48,786 bases of DNA from Fidelibacterota bacterium (GCA_002715465.1 PAYY01000001.1:1-48786); one strand, 5' to 3'; shown: positions 16,816 through 26,267, counted from the stretch's first letter. The notes: generated from the letters alone by a model not told the origin. A program made the numbers and translations.

Positions 16816-18747
16816 ATGTTAGCTAAGCCCCAAATTTTTAGTTCGCACAAGCTTTTAATAGCAGTAATTATCTTACTGCAATCTTTATCATTCTCTCAAG
16901 ATGAAAAAAGAAATAAAAAAGAGGTAGAAGAGGTTGTTAATGAGAAGAAATCTATTCTTAAGGTGGATAGAAAACGTTTTAAATTAAATTTTCCTAAATC
17001 CTTTGAAGAGGTATTGAAATCGATTTTAGCAGGAGAAACAAAAGCAATTGAATCAATTTTTCGTCCCATGGAATTTCGTGAACCTATTGCAACAATTCCA
17101 GCTGAAGGCCGATTTGGAGTAGGTTTTTATGGTTGGAATGGGCTTAATTTTTTAAAAATTCATCCAAGATCAATTAGTTATTCGGAAGATGTTGAAGAAA
17201 AACTTCAGGAAATAAGTTTTTCCGGTAGAATGGGGTCTTTTCTTGAAATGGATGCTGGTCAGACTAACCTATCTTATGTTTTTTTTGGTAAAAGTTACGT
17301 TGATATATTGACGGGACTTGGTTTTAGATACTCATCAATATTTCCCTTTCCAAGGATGGAAATTAGTGATGATTTGGTTATTTCTGGCCCACCTAGTATC
17401 CCAGAATCATGGGGTATAGACAGAAAATTCTCTCCTTCTGTTTTAGAAATGAATCTTGTATCATCATATATAATGCAGTGGCATCCAAAATGGTTTTTTC
17501 ATTTAAAATATTCTTATGGATTAAACTATGCTCGTTTTTATAAAGATGAAAGTTTGGATAGTTCTCCCTATGGTACTGGTACGTCATCATCATATTCACT
17601 AGGTCTAAAAATAATATCTGAATCTCCTACGGAAGCAAGATATGCTTGGGGTGTAGAATTAAGGCATATTTTTCATAACGTAAAAACAATCCAAGATCCT
17701 TTAGAATTAACACCTATCAAAGGTATGAAATTGCCTAATCTAGGCATCTTTTTTACGTTTAGTGCTTTTTATGGTGGACAAAAAACAGCTGGAGATGTGG
17801 GTAAAAAACTTTTTTTAGATAAAAATTATGTAGAAGCAAAATCTCAATTTCTTGAATTCATTAATTCTCATCCTAAACATGCTCGAATTCCAAGAGCAAA
17901 GAAACTTCTTGAAATTATTAATCAACGTATTCCATATCAGTTATATAATGAAGGAGAAAACTTCCAAAAAATTAATAAAATGGATTATGCAGCTGAAAAA
18001 TATGTTGAAGCAATGAAAACAGCACAAGATACTTTGAAGGATCAATTAGAAAATAAGATAGATGATCTAGTAAAATATTATGTTGAAGAAGGAACTATAT
18101 TTTTTGAAAAGAAGCAATATGACAAGTCTCTTGAGTTTCTGTCTAAAGCGGCCACTTTATCTGACAATGGAAAAAGAGCTCAGAAAAATTTGAAAGCAAA
18201 AATCCTTTTGCAACAAGGCAATAAGCTTGTCTCGGCTGGATTATTTTCTATGGCAATTAGAAAGTATGATGAAATTCCTGCTTTAGACTCTTCAATGGAA
18301 ATAAGTGCGAAGAGAGCAAGCATGGAAGCTGCTGTAAGAATGGTAGGAGATTTTAATAGAGCAAAAGATATAAAAAGTCTACGTCTTGCTCTAAAATCAT
18401 TAAAGCTTGCAAAGGAAATTTTTCAACCAGCCGATTTTAAATATGAAAATTATATTACTTTACTAGAGCAACAACTTCTAGCTAATGATTCTCTATTGAT
18501 TCGAAATAAAATGAATGAATCACTTATGGAATCAAGAAAAGTTCTATCAGAAAGACACTTGCCTAAGGTAGAAACAGGTATGCTAGGATCAGAGGTTGAA
18601 GAAATTATTGGAATTCCTGATGAAATTATTAAAGAATCTAAAGATAATGGCAAGACATATGAGATGTGGATTTATTATTTGCCAAATAATAAAAAAAGAC
18701 TTCTATATTTTGAAGAGTACATCCTTTTTAAGTTGGAGACAGGCTAG
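16816..18747 (+). CDS. Three-part envelope protein: barrel-like region, TPR repeats, SmpA/BamE-like tail
   Basis: The 643-residue product has a hydrophobic signal (about 10-28, ending SFSQ), then a beta-rich, aromatic part (about 85-330: GRFGVGFYGWNGLNFLKIHP, LKYSYGLNYARFYK, GVELRHIFHN) that looks like strands of a small outer membrane barrel. TPR-like helices follow (about 335-550: LDKNYVEAKSQFLEFINSHP, FEKKQYDKSLEFLSKAATLS). The last 60 residues, with VETGMLGSEVEEIIGIPDEI and EMWIYYLPNNKKRLLYFEEY, resemble a SmpA/OmlA (BamE)-type domain. I know no named family with this order. It stops three bases from the convergent AI-2E gene with no visible terminator. A role in outer membrane assembly is inference only. 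Confidence 0.68.
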   Translation: MLAKPQIFSSHKLLIAVIILLQSLSFSQDEKRNKKEVEEVVNEKKSILKVDRKRFKLNFPKSFEEVLKSILAGETKAIESIFRPMEFREPIATIPAEGRFGVGFYGWNGLNFLKIHPRSISYSEDVEEKLQEISFSGRMGSFLEMDAGQTNLSYVFFGKSYVDILTGLGFRYSSIFPFPRMEISDDLVISGPPSIPESWGIDRKFSPSVLEMNLVSSYIMQWHPKWFFHLKYSYGLNYARFYKDESLDSSPYGTGTSSSYSLGLKIISESPTEARYAWGVELRHIFHNVKTIQDPLELTPIKGMKLPNLGIFFTFSAFYGGQKTAGDVGKKLFLDKNYVEAKSQFLEFINSHPKHARIPRAKKLLEIINQRIPYQLYNEGENFQKINKMDYAAEKYVEAMKTAQDTLKDQLENKIDDLVKYYVEEGTIFFEKKQYDKSLEFLSKAATLSDNGKRAQKNLKAKILLQQGNKLVSAGLFSMAIRKYDEIPALDSSMEISAKRASMEAAVRMVGDFNRAKDIKSLRLALKSLKLAKEIFQPADFKYENYITLLEQQLLANDSLLIRNKMNESLMESRKVLSERHLPKVETGMLGSEVEEIIGIPDEIIKESKDNGKTYEMWIYYLPNNKKRLLYFEEYILFKLETG

Positions 18748-18750
18748 TTA

Positions 18751-19872
18751 TCATAGCAAATGGGCATTGCGCCTGACAAAGGCGATCTCTTGAAAAATTA
18801 CTTTAAGTACTCCTGTAGCTGGAACCGCAAAAAGCATACCTAGTGGACCTAAGATTGTACCCCCAATGATTAAGGCTATCATAACGAGCATTGGATGAAG
18901 TCCAACACTTTTTCCAACAAGGGTGGGAGTAATTAAATTTCCTTCTATTTGTTGGACCAAAATAAACATTAGTATTATATCAAAAATAAAAAATGGTGAT
19001 GGAAGTACGCCAAAAAGCATATGGGCTACGGCTTGTTCATTTCCTAGATTATTCATGAAAGCAATCATGATTGCTGGAATCATCCCAACAAAAGGGCCAA
19101 TTAATGGGATTAAATTTGCTAATCCGGCGATTATACCAATAAACACGATCAAAGTCAAATTTGCTCCAGCTAGATTTAGAATAATAAGGCCAATGACTGA
19201 CATTAGAGCAACACTAGCAGCTGATAAAAATTGGCCACGAAGATAGCTTGAGACGGATTTTTCTATATTAAATATTAATCGTAAACCAACCTCAAAATAT
19301 TTATTTGAGACATAACCGACTAGAGTTTTTCTAAAGCCATGATATTCTGCAAGCAGGATAATAGTGAAAATTAGGATCATGGCAACATTTAATACGAAAC
19401 TTCCAACAGCACTAGCTAGTGAGGCTAAATTATCGATTACAGTATTAATAAACTTAGTCAAAGTAGAGGCAAAATCACCTCCAGAAGAGACCATTCCTGA
19501 TGCAAAACCTGGAATTGCATCCATAAATCTTTCTCCAAGAGCCTTAAACTCAGATGTTAGCGTTGTTGGGTCAACTCTTGAAGAAAACTCTGTAGCTTGA
19601 GCTGATAACTGAGATATAAAGCTACCAATAAAAATTCCAATGCCGGCTAAGACACCTAGAGTAATTAACAATACGCTTATTCCTCTGCTATGTATTTTAC
19701 GTTCTAAATTATCTACTGAAGAGAGAAGCACAGTAGTAAAAAGAAAAGCAAATACTAGCATTAAAATAACATTAGAAACAAAGGGCCAGATAAACCAGAT
19801 GAAGATTGTACCTACAACCCCTAATAATAATCTGTAGATTAATTGGAAATAATCAGTCTGCTGATTCTTCAT
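18751..19872 (-). CDS. AI-2E/PerM-family membrane transporter
   Basis: The product (373 residues from ATG 19872) is an AI-2E family (DUF20/PerM) permease: two N-terminal helices (VVGTIFIWFIWPFVSNVILM), a soluble stretch of about 100 residues, then a hydrophobic half with LAGANLTLIVFIGIIAGLAN, LIPLIGPFVGMIPAIMIAF and a final GGTILGPLGMLFAVPATGVL, all typical. Family members export or exchange small solutes; few are proven to move AI-2. An earlier in-frame TTG at 19899 would give 382 residues, but ATG 19872 is preferred as it shortens the overlap with the upstream cyclic-nucleotide-binding gene to 20 bases. The overlap implies coupled expression of the two. Confidence 0.88.
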   Translation of the reverse strand: MKNQQTDYFQLIYRLLLGVVGTIFIWFIWPFVSNVILMLVFAFLFTTVLLSSVDNLERKIHSRGISVLLITLGVLAGIGIFIGSFISQLSAQATEFSSRVDPTTLTSEFKALGERFMDAIPGFASGMVSSGGDFASTLTKFINTVIDNLASLASAVGSFVLNVAMILIFTIILLAEYHGFRKTLVGYVSNKYFEVGLRLIFNIEKSVSSYLRGQFLSAASVALMSVIGLIILNLAGANLTLIVFIGIIAGLANLIPLIGPFVGMIPAIMIAFMNNLGNEQAVAHMLFGVLPSPFFIFDIILMFILVQQIEGNLITPTLVGKSVGLHPMLVMIALIIGGTILGPLGMLFAVPATGVLKVIFQEIAFVRRNAHLL

Positions 19873-20383
19873 TAGAATCTGAACCCTTTTGTGCTTCAAT
19901 GAGTAAGCGATTAGTACTCCTAAGTCTTTCGCCTAGCATACCACCGAGATTAAAAAGAATTTTATTGGCCATCTCAGGGTTTCTTTCTTGAAGCGATATT
20001 AAATCAGCTGTAAAAAATCCAATAAGATGCGAATCTTCAATAGCAATAGCATTAGCGGATCTTGGCTCATCATCAAACAGAGCAAGTTCTCCAAAAAAGT
20101 CTCCCTTTTTTAAATTAGCAAGAACATTCTCATCTCCAGTACGTGTTCCAATTGTGATTTTTATTTCCCCATTCATGATGATATACATTCCTTCACCTGG
20201 TGCTCGGTTCTTAAAAACAAAATCATCTAGGCTATAATTTCTGTGGTGAACTAATTTTTCAAGCTCATTGAACTCTCTATTGGTAAAGCCCTTAAATACA
20301 GGAACTTGTCTTAAAGTATAAACAGTATCGCTTTCTGCGCGATTCCATCCTCGGAAAAGATTAGGCCAAACTGCATTCTTCAC
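19853..20383 (-). CDS. Stand-alone cyclic-nucleotide-binding domain protein
   Basis: With start GTG 20383 the product has 176 residues, almost all one Crp-like cyclic-nucleotide-binding domain: LRQVPVFKGFTNREFNELEK, GEGMYIIMNGEIKITI, and a phosphate-binding cassette FFGELALFDDEPRSANAIA (about 97-115) with the conserved G-E and R108. There is no DNA-binding helix-turn-helix, so it is not a classic CRP regulator. A longer reading to 20503 exists, but GAGGAT four bases before GTG 20383 and family length decide the shorter form. It overlaps the AI-2E transporter gene, so it may sense a nucleotide and control that protein. This link is inference. Confidence 0.85.
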   Translation of the reverse strand: MKNAVWPNLFRGWNRAESDTVYTLRQVPVFKGFTNREFNELEKLVHHRNYSLDDFVFKNRAPGEGMYIIMNGEIKITIGTRTGDENVLANLKKGDFFGELALFDDEPRSANAIAIEDSHLIGFFTADLISLQERNPEMANKILFNLGGMLGERLRSTNRLLIEAQKGSDSNEESAD

Positions 20384-20387
20384 TTTT

Positions 20388-20393
20388 ATCCTC
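20388..20393 (-). promoter_or_regulatory. Ribosome binding site deciding the start of the cyclic-nucleotide-binding gene
   Basis: On the minus strand GAGGAT is followed by four A residues and GTG at 20383. The site rules out the longer open frame to 20503, whose extra 40 residues are low-complexity and lie in the divergent promoter gap. Confidence 0.65.
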
Positions 20394-20501
20394 ACGTGTA
20401 ATAGTTTATTGCTTAATAATAGTAACTTATTGCACTTTTGGCAAGTAGTTTGAAGAATGGAAAATTTATTTCTCAAGCTTAATTTCTTTTGGATAAAAAG
20501 C

Positions 20502-21692
20502 ATGAAAAATTCTTACATAATAATATTCTTTTTGATCTTATGTAGATTAGTTGCACAAACAGAAAAGATCGAAAGTGACATAAAATTTCATAATGAAGAA
20601 TTAAATAAAATAAGAAGTGAGATAGCTCAATTTGAAAAGCGAATTAATGATAGCTCAAATCGTGAAAAGAGTGAAATAGAAAGACTTAATGAAATTGATG
20701 AGGAAATTTCACTTGTTAGGAATTTTATATTTCGCCTCCGTAAAGAAGAAAAAAGTAAAGAAAAGTTGATTTCTGAGGCAGAGAATATTATTTCTGAAAA
20801 AGAGTTAAAACACAATAATCTGCTAAATCGGTATGCAAAGCGAATAGTCAGCACTTATAAAAAAGGACGCCTATCTGATCTAGAGAAATTACTCGATTCT
20901 AAATCTTGGGAACAAGCGGTCTATAGAGCTAAGTATCTAGAAATTATTTCTAATTATGATAAGTCTTTATCATCTGAAATAAAATTAAATCTCAATGAAA
21001 TAAATTATCAAAAGAAAGCTTTGCAGTTAGAACTAAATGAAATCAAAAAGATTGATAAAGAAAAAATTGCAAGGAAAAAGTGGTTAGAGCAACGAAGGAA
21101 AATACGTACTAAACAACTAGACAATCTAAAAAAAGATAGACAACAGATGATTGTAGCAATGGAGGAGAGAAAAAAAGCTGCTGGAGAAATGGAAAAGATT
21201 ATTACTTCCCTTGAAAGAGAACGTGCTGTAAGGATTGCTGAGTTAGAAAGGAAAAGAAAAGAAATTGAAATGGTAGATTCAAAACCATTCAAAGAATTAA
21301 AAGGGAATTTACCTTGGCCAATTCAAGGAAAAGTTATATCTCAATTTGGTACCTTTCGTAATCCTAATTTGAAGACTCTTATAGAAAATACAGGTATAGA
21401 TATTAGTGCCAATATAGGGGGGGATGTTAAATCTATTTATGATGGTATTGTTACTACAATTACTTATATACGTGGCTATGGTAATACAATTATTATTGAT
21501 CATGGTGATGGATTCTATTCCGTGTATACGCATGTTACAGATATTGAAGTTGAAGAAAATAGTTATGTTGAGGCACTTGAGATAATTGCAAAAGTTGGTG
21601 ATTCTGGATCTTTGGATGGTGTAAAACTGCACTTTGAAATATGGGCAAATCGTGAAAAGGTTAATCCTCAACTATGGTTAAAAAAAAGGTGA
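20502..21692 (+). CDS. EnvC/M23-like murein hydrolase activator with coiled coil
   Basis: From ATG 20502 the product has 396 residues: a signal peptide (MKNSYIIIFFLILCRLVAQ), a coiled coil rich in E, K and R (about 20-265) and a LytM/M23 domain (about 283-392). The start at 20457 would put 15 extra residues before the signal, so 20502 is preferred. The peptidase fold is intact (GNTIIIDHGDGFYSVYTHV, GVKLHFEIW) but the first zinc ligand, normally His in HxGID, is Asn in ENTGIDIS. That points to a non-catalytic activator, like E. coli EnvC, which switches on amidases at division. No ftsEX genes are nearby. The 3' end overlaps holB by 19 bases. Confidence 0.85.
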   Translation: MKNSYIIIFFLILCRLVAQTEKIESDIKFHNEELNKIRSEIAQFEKRINDSSNREKSEIERLNEIDEEISLVRNFIFRLRKEEKSKEKLISEAENIISEKELKHNNLLNRYAKRIVSTYKKGRLSDLEKLLDSKSWEQAVYRAKYLEIISNYDKSLSSEIKLNLNEINYQKKALQLELNEIKKIDKEKIARKKWLEQRRKIRTKQLDNLKKDRQQMIVAMEERKKAAGEMEKIITSLERERAVRIAELERKRKEIEMVDSKPFKELKGNLPWPIQGKVISQFGTFRNPNLKTLIENTGIDISANIGGDVKSIYDGIVTTITYIRGYGNTIIIDHGDGFYSVYTHVTDIEVEENSYVEALEIIAKVGDSGSLDGVKLHFEIWANREKVNPQLWLKKR

Positions 21693-22831
21693 AATATCCC
21701 AGAATTATAGGTCAAGAAACCGTCTGGGAAAAACTCCTTTCAATTTATAGAAGAGATAAAGTTGGGAACGCTTATCTTTTTCATGGTTCAGAAGGTATAG
21801 GAAAAGAGGCCATGGCAATACAATTTGCTTCTCTATTGAATTGTAATGAAGCTGATAGTATGCCTTGCCTCAGTTGTGATTCTTGCCTGAAATTCAATTC
21901 CCTCCAACATCCAAATCTCACAATAATTTCTCCTTTCCCAATAGAAAAAAAAATCACCAAAGAAGATTCAGCACTTAAAGCTCTTTCACCAAAAACTTTG
22001 GAATTATTTTCAAAATTAATGTTAAATAAAGGAAAGGATCCTTATGTAAAACTAAAACTCCCTCGAGCAAATAGTATTTTAATTAATTCAATTCGAGGAC
22101 TTAAAAAGAAAATTTATCTAAAAAACATTGAATTAGGTCAAAAAATGATTCTAGTTTTTGAGGCTGAAAAATTAATGTCTCAAGAAGGAGCGTCTGGTAA
22201 TGCACTGTTAAAAATACTTGAAGAGCCACCTGCCTCAACCACATTTATTTTAACTACTGAAAAACCAGAAAGGTTATCTGAGACAATTCGTTCACGATGC
22301 CAATCCATTTTTTTCCCGCCAATATCAGAGAAAGAAATGGATAATTATCTAAAGAACACATATCAATTGAATGAAGAAAAAGCTTTATTTATTGCACGTC
22401 TATCCCGAGGGAATATGATTTTAGCTAGACAACTTCTTGATTATGATATAGATGAAATAAAAGATGTTATTCAATCAATGATATCTTGGTTAGGATCAAA
22501 AAGTGAAAATGGCTGGCGGAAATTTCTTTCACATGTTGTAATAAATTATCGTTCAAATCCATCACATCTTTTTTTTCAATTTCAGCTTCTTAGTTTTTGG
22601 TTTAAGGATGCTTTTCTTTGTCAACAATCTTGCGATAATTATTATTATAATATGTCAATTATGGATAAAGACATAAAAGAATTCAATAGAATGTTTCCAA
22701 AAGCAGATTATGCAAAAATTATTGTTGCTATTGAAAAATGTGCTAATTCATTAAAGCAAAATTTTCAACTAAATTTAGTAGTAATGAATTTATTAATTGA
22801 AATTCACAATGGTTTAGGTGACCCTAGATGA
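21674..22831 (+). CDS. holB: DNA polymerase III delta prime subunit
   Basis: The 385-residue product is a clamp-loader AAA+ subunit. It has a P-loop-like AYLFHGSEGIGKEAMA (about 33-48), a zinc module with C57, C65, C68 and C71 (CNEADSMPCLSCDSCLKF), ALLKILEEPPASTTFILTT and the SRC arginine-finger motif near residue 207. The S-E-G-I-G-K-E loop lacks the usual K-T/S pair, in keeping with a subunit that does not hydrolyse ATP. ATG lies within the end of the EnvC-like gene, and the 3' end overlaps metG as ATGA, so translation is coupled through all three. Confidence 0.92.
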   Translation: MVKKKVKYPRIIGQETVWEKLLSIYRRDKVGNAYLFHGSEGIGKEAMAIQFASLLNCNEADSMPCLSCDSCLKFNSLQHPNLTIISPFPIEKKITKEDSALKALSPKTLELFSKLMLNKGKDPYVKLKLPRANSILINSIRGLKKKIYLKNIELGQKMILVFEAEKLMSQEGASGNALLKILEEPPASTTFILTTEKPERLSETIRSRCQSIFFPPISEKEMDNYLKNTYQLNEEKALFIARLSRGNMILARQLLDYDIDEIKDVIQSMISWLGSKSENGWRKFLSHVVINYRSNPSHLFFQFQLLSFWFKDAFLCQQSCDNYYYNMSIMDKDIKEFNRMFPKADYAKIIVAIEKCANSLKQNFQLNLVVMNLLIEIHNGLGDPR

Positions 22832-24690
22832 GCAAATTTTATATATCGACACCAATTTATTATGTAAATGACAAACCTCATATTGGCCATGCTTATACAA
22901 CAATATTAGCCGATGTATTATCGAGATATCATCGTGAAAGTGGAGATAATGTTTTTTTTCTAACTGGTTTAGATGAACACGGACAAAAGGTACAGCAAGC
23001 AGCTCAGGAAAAGAGCATAAGCCCTAAATCACATTGCGATGAAATGGCACCCCGGTATATTAATCTTTGGAAAGATCTTCATATTTCAAATGATGATTTT
23101 ATAAGAACGACTGAAACAAGGCATATTAAAGTAGTTCAATCTATCCTGAATACAGTTTATAATAATAATGATATTTATGAAGATGAATATGAGGGATTTT
23201 ATTCAATCTCAGAAGAGCGTTTTATAACTGAGAAAGAAGCAGACTCAGGAGACTTTAGAGATATCAAGAGGATCAAAGAGAAAAATTATTTTTTCAAAAT
23301 GTCTAAGTATCAAGAAACTTTAATTGATCATATTAGTGAAAATTCTAGTTTCATTCAACCAGAACATAGAAAAAATGAAGTCCTTAGTTTTTTAAAACAA
23401 CCACTTGGTGATTTATGTATTTCTCGGCCAAAGTCAAGGTTAAGTTGGGGAATCGAACTTCCTTTTGATAAAAAATATGTTACATATGTTTGGTTTGATG
23501 CTCTTATAAATTATGTTACCGCAACTGGCTATGGAACCGATGATAATTTGTATAAGAATTGGTGGCCTTGTAATTGTCACCTAATAGGCAAAGATATTTT
23601 GACCACACATGCGGTTTATTGGCCTACAATTTTGATGTCGGCAGGTATACCTCTTCCACAATCAATATTTGCTCATGGTTGGTGGTTGGCTGGCGAATCA
23701 AAAATGAGCAAATCAATTGGCAACGTAGTAAACCCTCTTGATCTTATAAAAGATTATGGAGTTGATTCTATTCGTTACTATCTAATTAGAGAGATGGTAT
23801 TAGGTCAAGATGCAAGTTTCACTTTAGAATCTTTTGTTAAGCGCTATAATAGTGATCTGGCAAATGATCTTGGGAATTTGGTAGGAAGAATTACAACTTT
23901 GATAGACCGACACTTTGAAAGTTGTATTCCAGAAGGGCTTGCATTGGAACCAGCTGAACAAACTTTAATAAAAAATTCAGATAAACTGCATGAGGTAGTC
24001 TCGAAACATATATCATTGATGAGACTTAGTGAAGCGGTTGAAGAAATAATGCAATTTGTAAGATCAATTAATCGATATATGGAAAGATCCGAACCATGGA
24101 AACTGGTAAAGGACAATATTGATAAGGCTGGTTCCGTTCTTTTTGTTGCTACTTATTCACTAGTAAATGTTCTGAACTTACTTCATCCAATAATGCCAGT
24201 AAAAATAGAAAAAATCCTAAAAATGATAGGTCTTGATATGGTTAAAGGATCAAAACAAGTTACACCAGGACAGTTAATTGGAAAATTTGAGATTCCCTTT
24301 CCAAGAATTGAATTAGCAAAAAATAATAATTCTGAAATAGAAAAGGAGCATATTATGACTGATAGCAAAATAGAAATAAATGATTTTGCTAAATTAGATC
24401 TTAGAACTGCTGTTGTGAAATCTGCGGAAAAAATTGATGGAGCTGATAAGCTACTCAAGCTTGATTTGGAATTAGGAAATGAAGATCGTCAAATAGTAGC
24501 AGGAATTGCTGAGCATTATTCAATTGAAGATATCATTGGAAAGACAATTGTAATTATTGCCAATATGAAACCTGCTGTTATACGCGGAGTAGAATCGAAT
24601 GGTATGTTGCTTGCTGCAAGTACTGATGATTCCGTAACAGTTTTAACAATAGATAATCCCGAAATTGGTTCTGGCATTAGAGTTTCTTAA
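22828..24690 (+). CDS. metG: Methionyl-tRNA synthetase with C-terminal tRNA-binding domain
   Basis: The 620-residue class I enzyme charges tRNA-Met. It has HIGH at 18-21 (NDKPHIGHAYTT), KMSKS near 292-296 and an anticodon-binding helical part. The last ~105 residues form an EMAP/Trbp111-like OB fold (INDFAKLDLRTAVVKSAEKI onward) that binds tRNA and dimerises. In the connective insert, EGFYSISEERFITEKEADSG lacks the zinc-binding cysteines seen in many MetRSs. An internal ATG at 24355 precedes the OB domain, which exists as a free protein in other bacteria. The start overlaps holB by four bases. Confidence 0.97.
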   Translation: MSKFYISTPIYYVNDKPHIGHAYTTILADVLSRYHRESGDNVFFLTGLDEHGQKVQQAAQEKSISPKSHCDEMAPRYINLWKDLHISNDDFIRTTETRHIKVVQSILNTVYNNNDIYEDEYEGFYSISEERFITEKEADSGDFRDIKRIKEKNYFFKMSKYQETLIDHISENSSFIQPEHRKNEVLSFLKQPLGDLCISRPKSRLSWGIELPFDKKYVTYVWFDALINYVTATGYGTDDNLYKNWWPCNCHLIGKDILTTHAVYWPTILMSAGIPLPQSIFAHGWWLAGESKMSKSIGNVVNPLDLIKDYGVDSIRYYLIREMVLGQDASFTLESFVKRYNSDLANDLGNLVGRITTLIDRHFESCIPEGLALEPAEQTLIKNSDKLHEVVSKHISLMRLSEAVEEIMQFVRSINRYMERSEPWKLVKDNIDKAGSVLFVATYSLVNVLNLLHPIMPVKIEKILKMIGLDMVKGSKQVTPGQLIGKFEIPFPRIELAKNNNSEIEKEHIMTDSKIEINDFAKLDLRTAVVKSAEKIDGADKLLKLDLELGNEDRQIVAGIAEHYSIEDIIGKTIVIIANMKPAVIRGVESNGMLLAASTDDSVTVLTIDNPEIGSGIRVS

Positions 24691-24714
24691 TATTTTCATT
24701 AGTGTCTTAGTCAT

Positions 24715-25476
24715 TTGTTTATAGATACCCACGCTCACCTTTATTTTGATGATCTTAATGACCAGCTTGAATCAGTAGTAAATCGTGCAATAGAAGAATC
24801 TGTGAAATATATAATTTGCGTAGGGACGGATCTTAGTTCTTCAAAAGCCTCAATTGCTATTTCCGAAAAGTTTAAATGTGTTTATGCTACTGTTGGTATA
24901 CATCCACATGACGCCAAAGATGCTCCATCTAATTTCTTAGATATTTTGGAAGAAATGATTTTGCACCCTAAAGTCGTAGGTTTAGGAGAAATGGGACTTG
25001 ATTATTTCCGAAATCATTCATCTGTTAATGAACAGCGTAAAGTTTTTTCTTCACAACTGCTTTTAGCAAAAAGGCTTGATGTTCCAGCGGTAATTCACAA
25101 CCGTAATGCAGATGAGGATTTACTTAATATTGTAGAAGAAATTAGTCCGACTAAAACTGTTATTCATTGTTTTTCAAGTGATGTTGCTATTGCTGAAAGA
25201 GCTATTATTGCTGGTTGTCATCTGTCTTTTACCGGGAATATTACTTTTGGCAATAATCATACAGAATCAGTATTAAGGGTTGTTCCAATTGAAAAAATAA
25301 TGCTAGAAACAGATTGTCCATTTTTAGCTCCTGTTCCAAATCGAGGTAAAGTGAATGAGCCTTCCAATATTCCCCATATTGCGAAGAAAATTGCTGAGAT
25401 TAAAGAAATTGAATTAGGAGATGTTGCTAATTTTACATCTACCACAGCCCAAAATTTTTTCGGACTTCCTTATTGA
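24715..25476 (+). CDS. TatD-family metal-dependent hydrolase
   Basis: The 253-residue TIM-barrel product has the metal-site motifs of TatD DNases: DTHAHL at 4-9, VVGLGEMGLDY near 92-101, PAVIHNRNADEDL, TVIHCFSSD and LETDCPFLAPVPNRGK. Relatives show 3'-5' exonuclease or deaminase-like activity on nucleic acids and aid DNA repair. The start is TTG at 24715, 24 bases after metG; MFIDTHAHL is the usual family N-terminus, which fixes it. The stop is shared with the rsmA start (TTGA). The metG-tatD-rsmA order is common in bacteria. Confidence 0.92.
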   Translation: MFIDTHAHLYFDDLNDQLESVVNRAIEESVKYIICVGTDLSSSKASIAISEKFKCVYATVGIHPHDAKDAPSNFLDILEEMILHPKVVGLGEMGLDYFRNHSSVNEQRKVFSSQLLLAKRLDVPAVIHNRNADEDLLNIVEEISPTKTVIHCFSSDVAIAERAIIAGCHLSFTGNITFGNNHTESVLRVVPIEKIMLETDCPFLAPVPNRGKVNEPSNIPHIAKKIAEIKEIELGDVANFTSTTAQNFFGLPY

Positions 25477-26249
25477 TAGATAAGGCAAAAAAAAAGTGGG
25501 GTCAACATTTTCTCGCTGACACAAATTTACTTAGAAAAATTGTTAAACTAATTGATCCTTTAAAATCGGAGTCATTACTAGAAATTGGTCCTGGTGGTGG
25601 CGCATTAACAGAATTATTAGACCCTTATGTTAAAGATTTGATTGGTGTAGAAGTTGACAAAAAACTGTTCAAGAAATTGTATTCCCGGAATGATCTTCCA
25701 AATAGTTCTTTTTTATATGGGGATTTTTTGAAACTAGATTTATCAACATTAGTTTTTCAAACTAGTAATATTCGACTTGTTGGGAACCTTCCATATAATA
25801 TATCATCCCAGATTATTTTCCATATCCTGGAAAAGGAGAACTTTTGGAAAGATTGTCATTTTATGGTTCAAAAAGAAGTAGGAGAAAGGATGGCAGCGTT
25901 ACCTGGTTCAAAAACTTATGGAAGACTTTCTGTTAATATTCAAGCGGTAGCTAGCGTCAAAACAGTTTTGAAAGTTCCGGCAGAAGTTTTCGTGCCAAAA
26001 CCAAATGTTGAATCAGTTCTGGTACAAATTAAACCATTATCTAATAATTTTTTAACTAAAGCTGAAAAAAATGCCTTAGATAAAATTACTCGTCTTGCTT
26101 TTGGTCAAAGACGTAAAATGCTTCGTAATTCACTCTCATCAATAAAAATCAACAACTCTATTCTTGATCTTTCCCAAAGGCCTGAAATGTTATCTATATC
26201 TGAATTTAGAATGCTTGCTAAGTGGGTTGCATTAAAAAAAAATAGTTAA
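25473..26249 (+). CDS. rsmA: 16S rRNA dimethyladenosine transferase RsmA (KsgA)
   Basis: The 258-residue product begins KKKWGQHFLADTNLLRKI, has the SAM-binding LLEIGPGGGALTELL (about 35-49) and the catalytic NLPYNISSQ near 105, and ends with the small helical domain (RLAFGQRRKMLRNSL). It dimethylates two adenines in the helix 45 loop of 16S rRNA late in small-subunit assembly. The start is TTG at 25473, overlapping the TatD stop. With rpoD and rpsU next, the stretch is devoted to gene expression. Confidence 0.96.
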   Translation: MIDKAKKKWGQHFLADTNLLRKIVKLIDPLKSESLLEIGPGGGALTELLDPYVKDLIGVEVDKKLFKKLYSRNDLPNSSFLYGDFLKLDLSTLVFQTSNIRLVGNLPYNISSQIIFHILEKENFWKDCHFMVQKEVGERMAALPGSKTYGRLSVNIQAVASVKTVLKVPAEVFVPKPNVESVLVQIKPLSNNFLTKAEKNALDKITRLAFGQRRKMLRNSLSSIKINNSILDLSQRPEMLSISEFRMLAKWVALKKNS

Positions 26250-26267
26250 TGGTCCCTTTGAGGTTAG

